Origin: Micromonospora lupini str. Lupac 08
Lineage (GTDB): Bacteria > Actinomycetota > Actinomycetes > Mycobacteriales > Micromonosporaceae
Reading direction: 5' to 3'
Assembly: GCF_000297395.2 (NCBI RefSeq)
Contig: NZ_HF570108.1
Location: forward strand, 1,464,611-1,528,610
Length of the DNA: 64,000 bases
The translations under genes and the position numbers were made by a program. Shown here piece by piece: positions 61,355 through 64,000 of this stretch (its first letter is position 1; the number at the start of each line of letters is the position of its first letter). Under the pieces are notes generated by a model. The model was not told the DNA's origin and did not search any database. It saw only the letters and a program-made list of their open reading frames with translations.

Positions 61355-62338
61355 ATGGGTGATCCCATCGGTCCGGACTGGCTGGCCAGCGTCCCTGCCC
61401 GGGAGGCGCTGGCCGGCCTGGACGGGCGGATGCGGGAGGCCGTCGCCGCGTCGGACCCGGCGCTCTGGGCGATGGCGACGGCGCTGCAACGCCGTGGCGG
61501 CAAGCGGATCCGTCCCGCGCTGCTGCTGGTCGCGGCCGAATTCGGTACCGCCCGTCCGGCGCACCTGCTCGACGCCGCCGCGGCGTTGGAGTTGCTGCAC
61601 CTCGCCTCGCTCTACCACGACGATGTGATGGACCGTGCCGTCACCCGGAGGCACGGCCCCAGCGTCAACGCCGAATGGGGCGAGCCGGCGGCAGTGGTCG
61701 CCGGGACCTTCCTGGTCGCCCGGGCGATCGCCCTGCTCGCCGCCTTCGACGACAGGTACGGCCGGGAGGCGGCATCCGCCCTGGTCGCGCTCTGCACGGG
61801 CCAGCTCCGCGAGACGGAGAACGCGTTCTACACCGGACTCACCGAGGCCGAGCACCTGGAGATCATCGCTGGCAAGACGGCGACCCTGTTCGAGTTGCCC
61901 TGCCGGATGGGCGCGCTGCTCGCCGGTGCGTCGCCGGCGACCGTCGAGGCGTTGGCCGGGTACGGCCACGACCTCGGAGTCGCCTTCCAGCTCACCGATG
62001 ACGCGCTCGACGTGCGCGGCAGCTACGCGGCGCTCGGCAAGCGGCCGCTGACGGACGTACGGGAAGGGGTCTACACCATGTCGGTGCTGCGGCTGCTTGC
62101 CCGCGACACAGCGGTGGCCGGGCGGGTGCGTGACCTCCTGGAGGTACGCGAGCCCACCGCGGCGGAGTTGACCGAGGTGGCTGAGCTGGTCGTCGCCTCG
62201 GGCGCGGTGGACGAGGTCCTCGCCGAGGCCCGGAGCAGGGCGGCGCAGGCCGCCCGAAGGCTGGATCCGCTGCCGTCCGGCCCGGCCCGGGACTCGCTGG
62301 TCCGGCTCGCCGACTACGCCGTCACCCGGGCGGGTTGA
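61355..62338 (+). CDS. Polyprenyl diphosphate synthase
   Basis: The 327-aa isoprenyl diphosphate synthase has 'RGGKRIRPALLLVAAEF' (IPP-binding GKR), the first Asp-rich motif 'LYHDDVMD' (D89, D90, D93) and the second 'QLTDDALD' (D215, D216, D219). It condenses IPP with allylic diphosphates, making C15-C50 chains; length cannot be read reliably, although small residues around the first motif permit medium chains. ATG 61355 lies 2 bp after the protease stop. The next gene carries a degenerate homologous domain, which suggests heteromer formation or a shared pathway. Confidence 0.93.
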   Translation: MGDPIGPDWLASVPAREALAGLDGRMREAVAASDPALWAMATALQRRGGKRIRPALLLVAAEFGTARPAHLLDAAAALELLHLASLYHDDVMDRAVTRRHGPSVNAEWGEPAAVVAGTFLVARAIALLAAFDDRYGREAASALVALCTGQLRETENAFYTGLTEAEHLEIIAGKTATLFELPCRMGALLAGASPATVEALAGYGHDLGVAFQLTDDALDVRGSYAALGKRPLTDVREGVYTMSVLRLLARDTAVAGRVRDLLEVREPTAAELTEVAELVVASGAVDEVLAEARSRAAQAARRLDPLPSGPARDSLVRLADYAVTRAG

Positions 62339-62339
62339 C

Positions 62340-64000
62340 GTGGACACGCCGGACCTGCCGACCCCGATGATGGTTCCGGACCGGCTCGACGGCTTCGACG
62401 CGGTGGTGGTGGGCGCGGGGCCGGGCGGTGCGGCCGCGGCGTACCGGTTGGCGGTGCTGGGCCGCCGGGTTCTGCTTGTCGACCGGCGCGAGTTTCCCCG
62501 CGACAAGTGCTGCGGCGACGGCCTGACCCGCAGCGCGGTGCGTCTGCTCGCCGACATGGGAGTGCTCGACGAGCTGACGGGTGCCCAACGGGTCGGCGGG
62601 GTGCGGATCCGGATGCGCGGGCGGGGCGCTCGCGACTTCCACTACGAGGACCCCGACGGCACCGGGTACGGCATGGTGGTGCCCCGGCTCGAGCTGGACG
62701 CGGTGCTGTGCCGGCGGGCCGTGCGCGCCGGCGCGGTGCTCTGGACCGGAGCGCGCGCCACCGGGCTGCTCGGCGGCGCCGGCGGGGTCCACGGCGTGCG
62801 GATCGAGTACGAGGGACGCCGGTTCGCGCTGCGCGCCCCGGCTGTGGTCGCCGCCGACGGGGCCTCGTCGCGGCTGGCACACCAGGCCGGCTTGCGTAGT
62901 CCGGACCGGGAGTGGACCGGGTTCGCCGCCCGGGGCTACTTCACCGAGGTGGCGGACCTCGACGAGTTGCTGGAGATCCACCTCCCGCTGGCGGACGTCA
63001 CGGACCGGCGGGTACTGCCCTCCTACGGCTGGGTGTTCCCGGTCGGCGACGGGACCGCAAACGTCGGCGTGGGCCTCTTCGACCCGACGCACCGGGAGAA
63101 CGTCCGTCTGCTGTACGAGCGTTTCGTCGCCGACCTCGTGGCGACCGACAGGCGGTTCCGGGCGGCCCGCCCGGCCGGACCGATGACCGGTGCGCCGCTG
63201 CGGCTGGACTTCGACCCGTCCCGGTGCGGTGTGCCGGGGCTTCTGCTGGTCGGCGACGCGGCGGGGCTGGTCAGCCCGTTCACCGGCGAGGGCATCAGCT
63301 TCGCCCTGGAGTCGGGTCTGCTCGCCGCCGACCGGATCGACGCCGCCCTTCGTCACGCCGAGGCGGGACCCGTGGATCCCGCTCCGTACGCCCGGCAGTT
63401 GGCCGTCCGGCAGTCCGGCTATTTCGAGACCGGCCGGTACTCGGTGCGCCGGTACCTGCTGGCCTGGCGGGTGCTCGACGCCACCTTCGACGACGACCGG
63501 CCACTCTTCGCTCTCTGCCGGCGGCTGGCGCTCTTCCCGGACGGCGCGCGAGCCGGTGTGCTGCTGGACCCGCTGCCCGCGCCGGCTCCGGAACTCGCCC
63601 GCGATCTGCGGCGCGATCTCCTGGCCGTGGGCGAACTGCTGGCGGGGTGTGTCCGGGAGGACTGGCCGATGTTCGTCCGGCTCGGCGGGGTGGACGAGGA
63701 CCTGTCGACCCTGTCGCTACGTCCCTCGGTGCTGCTGCTGGTCGCCGCGGCGGTCGGTGGCCGGGAGCATCCGCTGCGGCACGCCCTCGCCGCGGCGGTG
63801 GACCTGGGGCTTCTCGCCGGGTTGGCGGTGGACAGCGCCCGGGAGGAGGCCCGGCCGGCCGGGCCTCGACCGACGCCATGGGGCAACCGGTTCGCGGTGC
63901 TGGTCGCGGACTACCTGTTGGCCCGCGCGTACGAGTTCGCCGCGCAGGGCGGTGGCCCGGTCGTCGCCGAGTTCGCCGAGGCGTTGACGGTGGCCTGTGA
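62340..64000 (+). CDS. Geranylgeranyl-reductase-family flavoprotein fused to a prenyl-synthase-like domain (3' end outside)
   Basis: The frame is open from GTG 62340 to the window end (553 codons). Residues 20-400 are a GGR-type FAD enzyme: 'VVVGAGPGGAAAAYRLAVLG' (FAD), 'CCGDGLTRSAVRLL', 'VAADGASSRLAHQ' and 'LLVGDAAGLVSPFTGEGISF'. From about residue 420 helices follow that align with the neighbouring synthase: 'RPSVLLLVAAAVGG', 'LAAAVDLGLLAGLAVDSARE', 'WGNRFAVLVADYLLARAYEF'. The first DDxxD is replaced by 'VDSAREE', so that half looks catalytically dead. It likely reduces a prenyl chain made next door. The GTG follows the upstream stop by 1 bp. Confidence 0.88.
   Translation, partial: MDTPDLPTPMMVPDRLDGFDAVVVGAGPGGAAAAYRLAVLGRRVLLVDRREFPRDKCCGDGLTRSAVRLLADMGVLDELTGAQRVGGVRIRMRGRGARDFHYEDPDGTGYGMVVPRLELDAVLCRRAVRAGAVLWTGARATGLLGGAGGVHGVRIEYEGRRFALRAPAVVAADGASSRLAHQAGLRSPDREWTGFAARGYFTEVADLDELLEIHLPLADVTDRRVLPSYGWVFPVGDGTANVGVGLFDPTHRENVRLLYERFVADLVATDRRFRAARPAGPMTGAPLRLDFDPSRCGVPGLLLVGDAAGLVSPFTGEGISFALESGLLAADRIDAALRHAEAGPVDPAPYARQLAVRQSGYFETGRYSVRRYLLAWRVLDATFDDDRPLFALCRRLALFPDGARAGVLLDPLPAPAPELARDLRRDLLAVGELLAGCVREDWPMFVRLGGVDEDLSTLSLRPSVLLLVAAAVGGREHPLRHALAAAVDLGLLAGLAVDSAREEARPAGPRPTPWGNRFAVLVADYLLARAYEFAAQGGGPVVAEFAEALTVAC

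Overview
The window is very GC-rich (roughly 70 % or more), densely packed and uses many GTG starts. Its gene order matches the conserved actinobacterial block that runs from cofC, plsC, gpsA, ddl and thiL through rpmB, recG, rsmD, coaD, rpmF, plsX, rnc, mutM, smc, ftsY and amt-glnK-glnD to ffh. An F420-pathway gene, DUF397/XRE pairs, an LPXTG surface protein and the repeat style suggest a filamentous actinomycete, most likely Micromonospora or another Micromonosporaceae member. The assignment is by gene order and style only.

Layout: 1-4603 holds a cold-shock-like fragment, the F420 gene cofC/fbiD, a phospholipid acyltransferase with gpsA, a PLP lyase and a PrmC-like methylase. 4604-7682 is an accessory stretch with a three-copy repeat, a ROK kinase, a DUF397/XRE regulator pair and a small coupled ORF pair behind a perfect hairpin. 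7854-15927 returns to the core: ddl, DUF3515, an Lrp-like RAM domain, thiL, a GNAT gene, rpmB, a FakA-like kinase and recG. 16092-17618 is a sortase-anchored surface protein. 17927-23472 is core (rsmD, coaD, a coiled-coil protein, DUF177, rpmF, plsX, rnc, mutM). 23695-29820 adds an MMPL exporter, an MFS sugar-porter-like gene, a GH114-like lipoprotein and a CAP-domain membrane protein. 30195-34973 contains a small coiled-coil protein, smc and a HAD hydrolase. 34980-39982 is a minus-strand group (PhoD phosphatase, MarR, DHA2 exporter, UspA, DinB) with two palindromic operators ahead of the exporter.

40021-50293 is ftsY with a 34-bp tandem repeat upstream, a phosphotransferase-like gene, then amt-glnK-glnD behind a clear GlnR-type box, a two-component pair and ffh. 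glnD carries a one-base frameshift inside its nucleotidyltransferase motif, and its 5' end includes a near-perfect 18-bp inverted repeat. 50363-54947 holds Uma2, an amidohydrolase, TetR, an archaeal-type ProRS and DUF402.

55051-64000 is the most unusual part. It is a same-strand, tightly packed run: a 192-aa unknown protein; a 1,254-aa protein with a mid-protein membrane hairpin, PKD repeats and a Cys-Cys tail; a 78-aa protein that looks like the free N-terminal domain of the next protein; a trypsin-fold serine protease with its triad in place but no signal peptide; a complete polyprenyl diphosphate synthase; and a geranylgeranyl-reductase-type flavoprotein fused to a second prenyl-synthase-like domain lacking the first Asp-rich motif. 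I know no described system with this composition, and the window ends inside it.
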